DNA of 64,000 nt. It comes from Agromyces salentinus (lineage in GTDB: Bacteria; Actinomycetota; Actinomycetes; Actinomycetales; Microbacteriaceae). Numbering within the stretch: position 1 is the stretch's first letter; the number at the start of each line of letters is the position of its first letter. Below the pieces are notes generated by a model. It did not search any database, was not told the DNA's origin, and was given only the letters and a program-made list of their open reading frames with translations. Of this stretch, positions 8,601 to 16,637 are shown piece after piece. Made by a program: the position numbers and the translations under genes. Where the stretch lies: assembly GCF_009749395.1 (NCBI RefSeq), contig NZ_WBIR01000016.1, forward strand, positions 1-64,000, written 5' to 3'.

Positions 8601-9289
8601 CGGTCTCACGCCTCTCGTACGAGGGCGAGCTGCACTCCCACGAGGTCGCCTCGACCCGCTCGCTCGACGGCGTGCATCCCGGACTCGTACCCGTGCCGGT
8701 GCTCCACGAGGGCAACACCGTCGCGTCGGGCGAAGAGGCCGCGGTCGTCGTCGAGGTCGTCGCCGACCTGCTCGGGCGCCACTGGGTCGACCCCACCGAC
8801 CCCGATGCCGCCGGCGGGCGCCCGCTCGAGGAGTGCGACCTCATCGTGGTCACGCCCTACAACGCGCAGCTCACCCTCGTACGTCGTGCCCTCGACGAGG
8901 CCGGCTATCACGACGTCCCCGTCGGCACGGTCGACAAGTTCCAGGGTCAGGAGGCCGCGGTCGCCATCGTCTCCCTCGCGGCCTCGAGCGCCACCTCCGC
9001 GCCTCGAGGCGTGGAGTTCCTGCTGCTGAAGAACCGGCTCAACGTCGCGATCTCACGCGCCAAGTGGGCGGCGTACCTGCTCTTCTCGCCCGGACTGCTC
9101 GACGCCCTGCCGTACACGCCGGCCGGCGTCGCCCAGCTGAGCGCGTTCGTCCGGCTGGTCGGCGCCTCGCGCCCCGCGCTCCCCCGGCCCGGCGGAGTCC
9201 ATCCGGGCGGAGCCCAGCCCGGTGCCGCACGCCCCGACGCTGTCGACGCCACCGACGACGCGCCCGACCTCCTGCTGGGGTCGCGCTAA
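5615..9289 (+). CDS. TM0106-type RecB-like nuclease fused to DEDD exonuclease and SF1 helicase
   Basis: This 1224-residue fusion has three catalytic parts. Residues 1-230 form a RecB/Cas4-like PD-(D/E)XK nuclease with Asp120 (GFADF), Asp134-x-Lys136 (QDSK) and a QLAAYAQQL helix, plus cysteines in SECEF and RCPTCD. Residues 330-530 form an RNase H-fold DEDD exonuclease with DFEGD (Asp334, Glu336) and YNRYDC (Asp517). Residues 780-1180 form an Upf1/Dna2-like SF1 helicase with Walker A GPPGTGKT (804-811), DEAGQ (from 919), GDPQQLPQV, VDKFQGQE (from 1106) and NVAISRAK. The start has GAAGGGA 5 nt upstream; an in-frame ATG 13 codons earlier lacks one. The family is widespread in actinobacteria but uncharacterised, with roles in DNA repair or phage defence as possibilities. 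It is a single gene with no partner beside it. Confidence 0.85.
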   Translation: MYLVDGMVVTSASDLKKASECEFAFLRALDAKLGRIEAVPDPEDAMLERSGRMGDEHELRVLERYREQFGAGVVEIERPSVRDADAIAAAVAATNAAFAAGAPVVFQATFADDGFIGFADFIVRQADGRYLVQDSKLARRAKVTALLQLAAYAQQLHRIGVPCADTVELLLGDGTTSTHRLDDILPVYGLRRARLEQIIDERLADTGPVAWGDPRYGLDGRCPTCDLEVQAHRDVLLVAGLRVTQRPALAEAGITRIDALVASDGPVPGVLDNTLANLRLQARLQLEAEAAQFAADAAGGRSPDDPPLPPPVALRDAASLSAIPEPDAGDLFFDFEGDPLYTEGPAKEWGIDYLFGMVDVDEQFTPLWAHSFAEEKVALERFLDLVALRRAAHPEMHIYHYANYERAHLLAIAARHGVREAEVDQLLSDGVFVDLYPIVKRAVRIGSRSYSIKKLEPLYMGTELREAEVKSGGDSILEYVRARDLASSGATDPATGLSGQAAAQHILDDLADYNRYDCVSTLRLRDWLLGLARGAGIPSVPESQLVEAAKAEGKVYEPSPIALHLQHLAGPRDDPDRDADHTALALAAAAIDYHDREAKSFWWAHFFRLEQPIEGWEEQRDVIVVDPAASAVVQPWFREEGQQVDRRHVRLRGRIAPGSRFSVGASVFVLYDFPAPFARRAARPGSRTPNPVQIVEVLDDGVVVEERAVAGDLWSTMPVAVVPGPPPHAGRQKDAIAAWAEQVARTWPRWPANPAVDILRRIEPRTRDGLGLRSIGALAADLDYVGAVVAGVRHLDDSYLAVQGPPGTGKTYVASHVIATLVAQHGWKVGVVAQSHAVVENVLDATIRAGLAPDLVGKAPKDDGEPFDHEYTRLDKRRNGIAQFAEAHATTGFVVGGTAWDFANADRVPRGSLDLLVIDEAGQFSLASTIAASVSARNLLLLGDPQQLPQVSQGIHLEPVDTSALGWIADGHDVLPPELGIFLAESRRMHPAVAAPVSRLSYEGELHSHEVASTRSLDGVHPGLVPVPVLHEGNTVASGEEAAVVVEVVADLLGRHWVDPTDPDAAGGRPLEECDLIVVTPYNAQLTLVRRALDEAGYHDVPVGTVDKFQGQEAAVAIVSLAASSATSAPRGVEFLLLKNRLNVAISRAKWAAYLLFSPGLLDALPYTPAGVAQLSAFVRLVGASRPALPRPGGVHPGGAQPGAARPDAVDATDDAPDLLLGSR

Positions 9290-9427
9290 CCTCATCGCCC
9301 GACTGCCCGTGCATGGCCATGGGCTTGGCGGCGCACGCGGCATCCGCTCGTCAGCCGAGACCGGCGACGATCCCCTCGATTCATCCCTGCCGACCCCGGC
9401 TCCGACGCCGACTCACCGCTCGGGCGG

Positions 9428-9855
9428 TCAGCTGAGCTTCGCGACGATCGCCTCGATCCGTCGCTGCCGGGTCTCCGGCGCCTTCGCCGCCTCGACGTTC
9501 GTCACGTGGGCCTTGCGGGCGCTCGGCGACAGCGCATCGAACGCGGCCCGACCACCTGATGCCTCGAGCGCCGCGGCGAGGTCGTCGGGCACCTCGACCG
9601 TGCGCGGCGCGGTGTCGACCTCCAGGTCGACGACGATCGGGTCCCCACCCCGGATGCCGGTCTGCGCGCGCTTGTCGGCACTGAATCCGATGAGGTACCT
9701 GCCGCCCATCACGGCGACCGTGCTGCGGTACTCGAAACCGTTGACCGTCACGACCACCGGCGGCTTGCGCCCGGCGCCGAGCGCCTCGATCACGTCTCGG
9801 GCACCTCGATGCCCGTGTTGTTGCCCGTCTGGAACATCGTCGACTCGAATCGCAT
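9428..9855 (-). pseudogene. DUF1905 / YdeI-type protein gene broken by a 1-nt deletion
   Basis: The ATG at 9855 starts MRFESTMFQTGNNTGIEVPE, a canonical DUF1905 beginning, but the frame then hits TGA. The rest of the family (DVIEALGAGRKPPVVVTVNG to the YdeI-like tail EAAKAPETRQRRIEAIVAK) continues in another frame down to 9428. Inserting a single C near 9795 (CACGTCTCGGG to CACGTCCTCGGG) restores one 142-residue protein of normal family length. The gene is therefore either a recent pseudogene or carries a sequencing error; no other lesion is seen. Its function is unknown even when intact. Confidence 0.85.
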
Positions 9856-9974
9856 GGGGCGAGTCTGCCACCGCGATGGCGCCGCCGACACCGTCGCGCG
9901 CGTCCGGGCCGAAGCCCGCCGAAGCCCCCCGAACGCTGGGAATACCCCTCAGCGTCGAAACGTAGGTTATGGGT

Positions 9975-10250
9975 ATGACTTCCCCTGCATCCGACCTGAA
10001 CCCCGACCGCATCACCATGTACGGCGCCGAATGGTGCATCGACTGCCGCCGCTCCAAGGCGCTGCTCGACGGCCGTGGCGTCGACTACGACTACGTCGAC
10101 CTCGAGGTCGTCCTCGACGGCGCCGACCGCGCCAAGGCGATCTCGGGACGCACCCAGATCCCCGTGGTCGTCTTCCCCGACGGCACGCACTTCACCGAGC
10201 CCACTGACGCCCAGCTCGCCGCGAAGCTCGACGAGGCCATCGCGGCGTAA
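9975..10250 (+). CDS. Mycoredoxin / glutaredoxin-like thioredoxin-fold protein
   Basis: This is a small 91-residue thioredoxin-fold protein. The redox motif is WCIDCRRSK, and a cis-Pro region IPVVVFPDG follows near residue 65, as in actinobacterial mycoredoxins, which reduce mycothiol mixed disulfides. The motif CIDC differs from the more usual CPxC or CGYC, so substrate specificity may differ. ATG at 9975 has TAGG at a suitable distance of 8 nt; an in-frame ATG at 9969 is too close to it. The gene stands alone and is followed by two strong hairpins. Confidence 0.85.
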   Translation: MTSPASDLNPDRITMYGAEWCIDCRRSKALLDGRGVDYDYVDLEVVLDGADRAKAISGRTQIPVVVFPDGTHFTEPTDAQLAAKLDEAIAA

Positions 10251-10307
10251 CCGGCGCCCACCGCCCAGCGCGCACGCGCTCGGCGACGCGGGCGGAGGAG
10301 ATCGCGG

Positions 10308-10346
10308 GATCGGGAGGACCATTCCGCGGAATCGGTCCTCCCGATC
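10308..10346. terminator. Perfect 13-bp inverted repeat with palindromic loop
   Basis: Arms GATCGGGAGGACC (10308-10320) and its exact complement (10334-10346) flank ATTCCGCGGAAT, itself a perfect palindrome. It lies between the convergent mycoredoxin-like and luciferase-like genes, so terminator function is most likely; a dispersed palindrome is an alternative. Confidence 0.6.
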
Positions 10347-10400
10347 GTGCGAACTCCTCCCGACCGGCGACAGCGCCCACCGAGTCCGGCGCTGACGCAG

Positions 10401-10438
10401 ACAGCGAGGCCCGCGGCATCCGCCGCGGGCCTCGCTGT
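10401..10438. terminator. Bidirectional terminator hairpin, 17-bp stem
   Basis: Arms at 10401-10417 (beginning ACAGCGAGGCCC) and 10422-10438 are exactly complementary, with the loop ATCC. The hairpin sits 11 bp from the stop of the leftward oxidoreductase gene and downstream of the rightward redoxin gene. Its tip is the window-wide motif GCGGCATCCGC. Confidence 0.85.
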
Positions 10439-10448
10439 GTGTGCTGCT

Positions 10449-11450
10449 CTAGTCGGCGAGCGCGGGGATGACCTCCGCCTCGAACAGCTCGAGGCCGCTG
10501 CGGTCGTAGGCGAGCTCGGGCATGTAGTGGATCGCGTAGCCGAGGCCGCGGTCGCGCAGACGCTCGATCTTGGCCACGACCTCGCTCACCGTGCCGACGG
10601 CGGCGTCCTCGGAGTGGAAACCCTGCAGGTACCGCTCGGTGCCGGCCTGGCCGAGGTACGGCGCCACCCGCGCCTCGATCGCCGCGAGCCGGCGCTCCAC
10701 GTCCGCGGCATCCGTGCCGACGACCGTGTTGAAGTTCGAGCTGCGCACGATGGAGTCGAAGTCGCGACCGAGGGCGTCGGTGTGCCCGCGCAGGACCTCG
10801 CTCTTGTGGGTGAAGCCCTCGGCGCCGCCGTTGAAGTTCGTGTAGCTCGCGTACTTCGCCGCGATCTTCAGGGTGACCTTCTCGCCGCCGCCGGCGATCC
10901 ACATCGGGATGCCCCCGGCCTGGAGCGGCTTCGGCTGCACGATGGCGTCGTCGATCTGCCAGAACTCGCCGTCGAGGCTCGCCCGGCCGGTCGTCCAGGC
11001 CTGGTGCATGACCTCGACGCCCTCGCGCAACATCCGGAGCCTCGTGGGGGCGTCGGGGAATCCGTAGCCGTAGGCGAGCCACTCGTGCTCGTACCAGCCT
11101 GCGCCGATGCCCATCTCGGTGCGTCCACCCGAGATGAGGTCGACCGTCGCGGCGATCTTCGCGAGGTACGCGGGGTTGCGATAGGCGACGCACGTGCACA
11201 TCTGGCCGAGGCGCACGCGCGAGGTCGACGCCGCGAAGGCCGACATGAGGGTCCATGCCTCGTGCGTGGCCTCGGTCTCGCTCGGCACCGGCACGGTGTG
11301 GAAGTGGTCGTAGACCCAGATGGACTCCCATCCGGAGTCGGGCGCATCCGCGTGCGCGGCGAGGTCGTGCATGGTCTGCCAGTGCTCGGCCGGGTCGATG
11401 TCGACGAGGTCGTGGCGCCAGCCCTGGGGGATGAACATTCCGAAACGCAT
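10449..11450 (-). CDS. LLM-class F420-dependent oxidoreductase
   Basis: This 333-residue protein of the bacterial luciferase-like monooxygenase family has a single TIM barrel. The start MRFGMFIPQGWR, followed by ESIWVYDHFHTVP, RVRLGQMCTCVAYRNPAYLAKIAATVDLISGGR and GIGAGWYEHEW, is typical of the F420-dependent subgroup. These enzymes use F420H2 or FMNH2 to oxidise or reduce small organic substrates; the substrate here is unknown. The gene is monocistronic, convergent with the redoxin gene and closed by the hairpin at 10401-10438. The family assignment is firm, the F420 preference likely. Confidence 0.88.
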   Translation of the reverse strand: MRFGMFIPQGWRHDLVDIDPAEHWQTMHDLAAHADAPDSGWESIWVYDHFHTVPVPSETEATHEAWTLMSAFAASTSRVRLGQMCTCVAYRNPAYLAKIAATVDLISGGRTEMGIGAGWYEHEWLAYGYGFPDAPTRLRMLREGVEVMHQAWTTGRASLDGEFWQIDDAIVQPKPLQAGGIPMWIAGGGEKVTLKIAAKYASYTNFNGGAEGFTHKSEVLRGHTDALGRDFDSIVRSSNFNTVVGTDAADVERRLAAIEARVAPYLGQAGTERYLQGFHSEDAAVGTVSEVVAKIERLRDRGLGYAIHYMPELAYDRSGLELFEAEVIPALAD

Positions 11451-11546
11451 GTCGTTCAGCCTAGGACGGATGCCGCGCGGATCGCCGTCGCGAATTCAGC
11501 GTTGTCCCTGAGGACGCGCCGTCAGGCCGGCCGTAGCGTGCTCGGA

Positions 11547-11936
11547 ATGAACACGACCCACTGCGAATTCTCCGCCGAGGACTTCACCGCCACCGCCGTC
11601 ACCTCGTCGGCGGGCCGCATCGTGCACGTCACGGGCTTCGGCCTCTGCCCGACCAGCGGCTGGGAGCTCTCGCTCGTCGCCGCGAACCCCGGCGTCGTCC
11701 CGCATCCGGAGAGCCTCTGGCTCGAACTCCGCGAGGCCGCGCCGCGCCGCGGCATGCCGCGCGTGCTCGTCGACACGCGCGTCGAGGCGATCATCGAGGA
11801 CACGCAGGCGCGGGAGATCGTCATCCGCTTCGGGTGGCGCGAGCCGTTCCGTGTCGCGGTGGTCGAGCAGGTGCGCCACGGCGAGCGAGCGGATGCCGCG
11901 ACTCGACGTGCCGCGGCATCCGTCTCCGTGTCGTGA
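11547..11936 (+). CDS. Hypothetical protein, 129 residues
   Basis: I do not recognise a family. The protein is soluble, without signal peptide or membrane helix, and reads plausibly throughout: GRIVHVTGFGLCPTSGWELSLVAANPG, then a mixed beta-rich body including EAIIEDTQAREIVIRFGWREPFRVAVVEQV. The alternating hydrophobic pattern suggests a small beta-sandwich. The ATG lacks a clear Shine-Dalgarno sequence, so a leaderless transcript is possible. The gene is divergent from the luciferase-like gene and convergent with the baeRF-like gene. Coding status rests on third-position GC bias and the lack of a better frame. Confidence 0.65.
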   Translation: MNTTHCEFSAEDFTATAVTSSAGRIVHVTGFGLCPTSGWELSLVAANPGVVPHPESLWLELREAAPRRGMPRVLVDTRVEAIIEDTQAREIVIRFGWREPFRVAVVEQVRHGERADAATRRAAASVSVS

Positions 11937-11970
11937 CCCGGCGCTCCGGAGGCTGAACGAGGGTCGACTG

Positions 11971-12005
11971 CGCGATCGGGCGCCCGACGAGGGCGACCGA
12001 TCGCG
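11971..12005. terminator. Inverted repeat between convergent genes
   Basis: CGCGATCGG (11971-11979) and its exact complement CCGATCGCG (11997-12005) are separated by 17 nt. They lie between the stop of the 129-residue gene and the stop of the convergent baeRF-like gene. This is a weak candidate for a shared terminator. Confidence 0.4.
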
Positions 12006-12022
12006 AGCCGGCCGGCCGCTGA

Positions 12023-13204
12023 TCAGGCGAGCGCGAACCGCAGCTCGGCCATCGCCGGGCCGTTCCACGTGTCACCGTCGAGGTCCTCGCCGCGCACGGT
12101 GACGACCTTGCCGCCCTTGGACACGACCAGCATGGCGAGCTGCGGGAGCAGGTCGCCGGCCGGCGTGCCGTCCGCGAGCGCGTCGCCGGTGCCGTTCGCC
12201 GTGGCGAACTCGATCGCCCCGCTCTCGCGGTCGAGCGTGCCGTTGACCGAGGTCGTGAAGTCGAACCACATGGTCTCGACCGCTCCGTCGGCGGCGAGCC
12301 TCGCGATGGCCGCGAGATCGCGCTCGACCCGCCCGGCATTGGCCTCGGCGAGCCCGCGGAGCGCGGCATCCGCTTCGGCGATGTTCAGGTGCGCCAACTG
12401 CTCGCGCAGGGCCGCGTCGATCTCGGCTGCGCCGAGCCGGTCGGGGGACCCAGGCACGCCGACGACGCGACGGCCGTTGCGGGAACGGTCGATGAACCCG
12501 CTGAGCAGCGGTTCCGCTGCGAACACGAAGAGCGGCACGCGCCCGTCGGGGTCGATCGCGGCGAGCTCGTGCTTGGTGGCGTCGGCGATGCGCTTGGCGT
12601 AGATGTCGAGCAGCGTCTTGCGACGCTCGTCGCCGACCTCGCCGCGGTCGCCGTGCTGGCCGCCACGGGGACTGGTCTCGCCCGGCTCGCGGTTCGTCGC
12701 GGCGTCGAGGTCGGCCGGATGCGACGGGTCGGTCTCGAGGCGGGCGGCACGCGCGGTGGGCGTGGCGTGCCACAGGCACCACTCGTGCGCCGAGAGCGTG
12801 AGGGCGAAGGCCTCCTGGTCCTGGCTCGGGGCGCGGAGCAGCTGGCCGAGCGTGAAGTGCGAGCCCACGTGCCAGGCGTCGTCGAGCCGGTTCGGCAGCA
12901 CGAAGACCTCGGAGAAGCCCGGCGCGACGAAGATCGCCAGCGACCGGGAGAGTCCGCCCCAGAGCGTGACGTCGCCGAGCACGCCGTCGCGTTCGCGCCG
13001 GAGCGCATCGAGTTCGGAGGCGGAGGCCCCGCCGAGCTTGATCTGGTCGATCGCGTGGTCGAACGCGCTCTTGACCGCGACCTCGGCGCGTTCGCGCTCG
13101 TTGACCACGGGCGACGTCGAGGCGTAGACGGTGATGGCCGGTCGGTGCTCACCCGCCAGTGTTGCGAAATCGGCGCTGGTCGGCAGCTCGTGATGGAGCG
13201 TCAT
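12023..13204 (-). CDS. baeRF-like (bacterial archaeo-eukaryotic release-factor family) protein
   Basis: This 393-residue soluble protein resembles bacterial homologues of eRF1/Pelota (baeRF families). It has an N-terminal domain opening with PAITVYASTSPVVNERERAEV, a central region around VPLFVFAAEPLLSGFIDRSRNGRRVVGVPG and a C-terminal domain ending QLAMLVVSKGGKVVTVRGEDLDG. A low-complexity stretch near residues 165-200 (NREPGETSPRGGQHGDRGEVG) separates the domains. These proteins are thought to interact with ribosomes during stress, but none of this subgroup is characterised to my knowledge. The gene is monocistronic, with no informative neighbour. The assignment is by overall sequence style and is moderate. 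Confidence 0.6.
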   Translation of the reverse strand: MTLHHELPTSADFATLAGEHRPAITVYASTSPVVNERERAEVAVKSAFDHAIDQIKLGGASASELDALRRERDGVLGDVTLWGGLSRSLAIFVAPGFSEVFVLPNRLDDAWHVGSHFTLGQLLRAPSQDQEAFALTLSAHEWCLWHATPTARAARLETDPSHPADLDAATNREPGETSPRGGQHGDRGEVGDERRKTLLDIYAKRIADATKHELAAIDPDGRVPLFVFAAEPLLSGFIDRSRNGRRVVGVPGSPDRLGAAEIDAALREQLAHLNIAEADAALRGLAEANAGRVERDLAAIARLAADGAVETMWFDFTTSVNGTLDRESGAIEFATANGTGDALADGTPAGDLLPQLAMLVVSKGGKVVTVRGEDLDGDTWNGPAMAELRFALA

Positions 13205-13304
13205 TCGTTCCTCCCCCGTGGATCGTGCGACGGCGATGTCGCTGAGACCCCAGCCTATGAAGGCGAGGCCGCGAGCGACACCCCCAGAGCGCGACGCTCG
13301 GCGC

Positions 13305-14669
13305 TCACGCAGGGTTCGGCGCCGTCAGCGGAGGAGCGGCGTCCGGGGCGCCGTCGGCGTCCTGCTCCCACTCCCGCACCGCGCGCGCCGCGATGAACGG
13401 CGCCCGCTGCTCCGCCCACTCGTCGACCGCCGCGAGCTCGGCCTCCTCCTGTCGCGCGACGAACGCGTCGGCGATGCGGCGGCCGGACTCGCGCCGGAGG
13501 CCGGCGCGGTACTCCGCGACGTCGAGCCTCGGCGCCGACTCCTCGCGAGCGGCGCGGAGCCGCTCGGCCGCGCGTTCGCGGTCGGCCGCCACGATGGTGT
13601 CGTCCGTGATCCCGGCCACCTCGTCGTAGGCGGTCGGCACCATGAGGTTCTGGAGGGTCTTGGTCAGCACGGGCATGAGTTCGATGCAGACGAAGAGCAG
13701 CGCGATCATGGCATGCGCGAACGCGAGCATTCCGTTGCGCTCGCCGATGCGCCACAGGGCGTCGAGACGGGCGAGCATGCCCGTGCTCTGGTCGGCGGCC
13801 GCGTCGTAGCGGGCGGCCTCCACGTCGCGGGCGGCGGTCAGCCGGTCGAGCCGCTCGGTGTCGGCGGCGAGGGTCTGCTCGGCCTGCTGCACCGCCGCGG
13901 CCGATCCGGCCTCGATGCGCGCCTCGGCCTGCGCCTTCGCGTCCGCCTCCGCGGCCTTCGCCGCATCGAGCGCGGCGAGCTTGCCGTCGCGGTCGAGCTT
14001 CTTGGACTGCGTGATCGGGCCGTCTCCGACGATGCCGGTGCCGCCGGTGCCGTCGAGCTCGGCGAGCCAGACCCGGTTGGCCTCGTCGTAGGCGGCCTGT
14101 GCGGCCGCGGTCGCCGCCTGGGCCGCGACGTAGTCGGCGTCGGCATCGAGCGCCGCACGTCCGCCGTCGGAGATGAGCGCCTGCTGGGCGGCGACGCTCT
14201 CGGTGAGCGACGCGATCTCGTCGTACCGCGGATCGGCGGCGAGCCGCTCCTCGAACGCCTGCTTCGCCTCGAGCACCATGACCTCGGTCTCGGCGGCGAT
14301 CTCGCGCTCGAAGACCTGCAGCGTGAGCGGGGTCGCGACCACGACGCCGATCACGAGCGCGAGCGCGACCCGGGGCAGCGCGAGCAGCAGGTTCGCGGAG
14401 GCGCGGGGCTGCCTCGGCATGCCGACGACGAGCATGCGGTCGATGGCCAGGATCACGAGGCCCCAGCCGAGGCCGACGATGACGGCCACCCAGACGGGCG
14501 CCGTCAGCGCCATGGCCATCGCGAACGACGCCGCGGCCGCCGAGACGGCCGCGGTGGCGATGAGCACGAGGCCCATGGCGAGGTAGCGCTGACGCTCCCC
14601 CGGCGTGCGTTCGAGCACCTCGGGCCGCGCGCCGCCGAATGTCGCGAGCCTGTCGCCGAGCCGACTCAT
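13305..14669 (-). CDS. DUF4407 membrane protein with long coiled coil
   Basis: This 454-residue protein matches the DUF4407 pattern: three N-terminal membrane helices (about residues 30-55, 58-76 and 92-115), then some 190 residues of Ala/Glu-rich coiled coil, then a membrane helix near residues 318-338 (MLAFAHAMIALLFVCIELMPVL) followed by NLMVPTAYDEVAG. The coiled coil is presumably extracytoplasmic and the C-terminal 100 residues cytoplasmic. The function of the family is unknown. The gene is not overlapped by its neighbours and lies in the same direction as the flavoprotein gene upstream, from which a hairpin separates it. Confidence 0.8.
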   Translation of the reverse strand: MSRLGDRLATFGGARPEVLERTPGERQRYLAMGLVLIATAAVSAAAASFAMAMALTAPVWVAVIVGLGWGLVILAIDRMLVVGMPRQPRASANLLLALPRVALALVIGVVVATPLTLQVFEREIAAETEVMVLEAKQAFEERLAADPRYDEIASLTESVAAQQALISDGGRAALDADADYVAAQAATAAAQAAYDEANRVWLAELDGTGGTGIVGDGPITQSKKLDRDGKLAALDAAKAAEADAKAQAEARIEAGSAAAVQQAEQTLAADTERLDRLTAARDVEAARYDAAADQSTGMLARLDALWRIGERNGMLAFAHAMIALLFVCIELMPVLTKTLQNLMVPTAYDEVAGITDDTIVAADRERAAERLRAAREESAPRLDVAEYRAGLRRESGRRIADAFVARQEEAELAAVDEWAEQRAPFIAARAVREWEQDADGAPDAAPPLTAPNPA

Positions 14670-14767
14670 CCGTCCCCCGATTCCTTTGCGGCCGGCCCAC
14701 CCGGTCCGGTCCGGCTCGCCACGCTACGCCGGGAGCCGGGCGAGGTCACTCGGGGAATCCCCCCAAT

Positions 14768-14810
14768 CGACCCTGAGCGGGGCGGCCGCGAAGCCACCCC
14801 GCTGAGGTCG
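14768..14810 (-). terminator. Imperfect hairpin after the flavoprotein gene
   Basis: AGCGGGG (14776-14782) and CCCCGCT (14797-14803) are exact complements, extended with one bulge to CGACC and GGTCG at 14768-14810. It lies 39 bp beyond the stop of the leftward flavoprotein gene, where a terminator is expected. Confidence 0.5.
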
Positions 14811-14848
14811 GGCGAGGGTCACGCGCAGTTCGCGCGCGGTTGGAGGTC

Positions 14849-16381
14849 TCAGCCGAGCACGGGGTGGTTCGAGCGGATCGTGCCGCTCGGGTCGACCGCC
14901 TGCTTGACCGCGCGCAGGCGGTGGACCCGCTCGCCGAACAGCCGCTCGGCCGGGCGTCGGCTCTCGCTGAAGTTCAGGTACTCGACGGGGGCGCGCCACG
15001 GTTCGATCCTCGAGAACAGCCGGCCGAGCGAGGCGACGAGCGCCTCCTGCATGCCGGGCATCGGGATGCCGCCGGCGAACACGAGGTACCCGGCGTCGAA
15101 GCCCGCGACGACCCCGGGCGCCGGAACGCCGTGGTCGTCAGCCGCGGCCAGCGCCGCGTCGGGGTCGAGCACACCGCCGAGGTGTCGCAGCTCGGCGACG
15201 AGCAGGGCCGTGTCGGCGCCGGGCCCCACCGCGGAGAGGAAGGCGCGCACGCCCTCGGGCGTCAGCTCGGTCAGCATCATGCCGTCGCCGAAGCCCGGAG
15301 TGGGCTCCGGCGGATCCATGTGGAGCTGCAGCAGTTCGGCGACGGGCTGCGGATGCACCGTGTCGATCTCGGGCGCGAAGGCGCGGAGCGGGGCGAGCAG
15401 CTCCGCGGTGCGCTCCGGCCCCTCCTGGCACACGGCCTCGATGAGCAGGAGCTCTCGTCCGGAGAGGAACGGCGGCAGGTCGGGCAGCGCCGGCAGGCGC
15501 ATGACCCGCGCCGTCGAGGTGACGCTGTCGGGCAGCTCGGCCGTCCAGGCGGCCCACGCCGGCAGTACCTCGGTCGCGTCATCCAGCGGCCACAGCAGCA
15601 TGCCGGCGATGACCTCGGCGATCGGGAAGAGGCGGAACTCGAGCGCGGTGACCACGCCGAAGTCCCCGCCGCCGCCCCGGATGGCCCAGAACAGGTCGGC
15701 GTCGTGCTCGGCGTCGATGCGCCGCATCCGCCCGTCGGCCGTCACGATCTCGGCGGCCAGCACCTGGTTCGCGGCGAGCCCGTGCGAGCGGGCGAGCCAG
15801 CTGATGCCGCCGCCGAGCGTGTAGCCCATGACGCCGACGTCGTGCGAGGAGCCGGCGAGCGCCGCGAGCCCGTGCGGCGATGCGGCCGCGACGACGTCGC
15901 CCCACTGGGCGCCCGGCTCGATGCGGGCGACACGGGCGGACGCGTCGATCTCGACGCCGCGCAGCTCGGACAGCTTGAGCAGCACGACCTCGTCGAAGCC
16001 GGCCTGCGCCGCGAGCGGTCCCGCGTTGTGGCCGGTGGCCTGGGCGGCGATGGCGAGCCCGAGGCTCGCGGCGGTGCGCACGGCCCGCCCGGCGTCTTCG
16101 GCGCTGCCCGCGATGACGACCGCCGCGGGCAGCTGGTCGACGGCGAGGTTCCACGCGAGGCGGTCGACGTCCCAGGTGGGGCCGCCCGGCAGGCTCAGCC
16201 GGCCGTCGAGCCGGTCGGCGAGGTCGGCGAAGGCCGCCTCGCGATCGGCGGCGGCCCGGTCCTGTCCGTGACGGGCACGTGCGGTGGCGAGGTCGGCGAC
16301 GGGCGCGAGCGCGGGTTCCGCGGTCGGGGTGGTCTCGGGTTCGGCGGCGCTTCGAGCGGCGCCGGACACAGGGGTGTTCAC
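14849..16381 (-). CDS. FAD-binding oxidoreductase, berberine-bridge-like
   Basis: This 510-residue flavoprotein has a PCMH-type FAD domain (about residues 80-250) and a substrate and BBE-like C-terminal part ending in VDPSGTIRSNHPV. The FAD region includes AAQATGHNAGPLA, whose His is the expected covalent FAD anchor, and MGYTLGGGISWLARSHGLAANQV. The family oxidises alcohols, sugars and alkaloid-like compounds. GTG at 16381 is preceded by AAAGGAA; the frame is open further upstream but that part has no family character. The gene is divergent from a flavin-dependent LLM oxidoreductase, and the pair may respond to the same signal. The substrate is unknown. Confidence 0.85.
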   Translation of the reverse strand: MNTPVSGAARSAAEPETTPTAEPALAPVADLATARARHGQDRAAADREAAFADLADRLDGRLSLPGGPTWDVDRLAWNLAVDQLPAAVVIAGSAEDAGRAVRTAASLGLAIAAQATGHNAGPLAAQAGFDEVVLLKLSELRGVEIDASARVARIEPGAQWGDVVAAASPHGLAALAGSSHDVGVMGYTLGGGISWLARSHGLAANQVLAAEIVTADGRMRRIDAEHDADLFWAIRGGGGDFGVVTALEFRLFPIAEVIAGMLLWPLDDATEVLPAWAAWTAELPDSVTSTARVMRLPALPDLPPFLSGRELLLIEAVCQEGPERTAELLAPLRAFAPEIDTVHPQPVAELLQLHMDPPEPTPGFGDGMMLTELTPEGVRAFLSAVGPGADTALLVAELRHLGGVLDPDAALAAADDHGVPAPGVVAGFDAGYLVFAGGIPMPGMQEALVASLGRLFSRIEPWRAPVEYLNFSESRRPAERLFGERVHRLRAVKQAVDPSGTIRSNHPVLG

Positions 16382-16637
16382 AGCTGGTTCCTTTCGATGG
16401 GTCGCGCCGCGGGCCCAGGCCCCACTCGGGAGGCGGACGGCCGCGGGGGATCCCATCGGCACGCACGAACGCGAGATCCATCCAACGGCCGTCGCCCGCC
16501 CCGCGCCCCAGTGGCATCCCTCCACCCGCCTCAGGGTTATCCCTCGAGATCGGATGCCGCGGCGGTCGAGGCGGCGAAGAGGTCCGGATGCCGCATCCGC
16601 CGGAATACCCGGACGCGATCGGCGGTTCTCCTCATCG

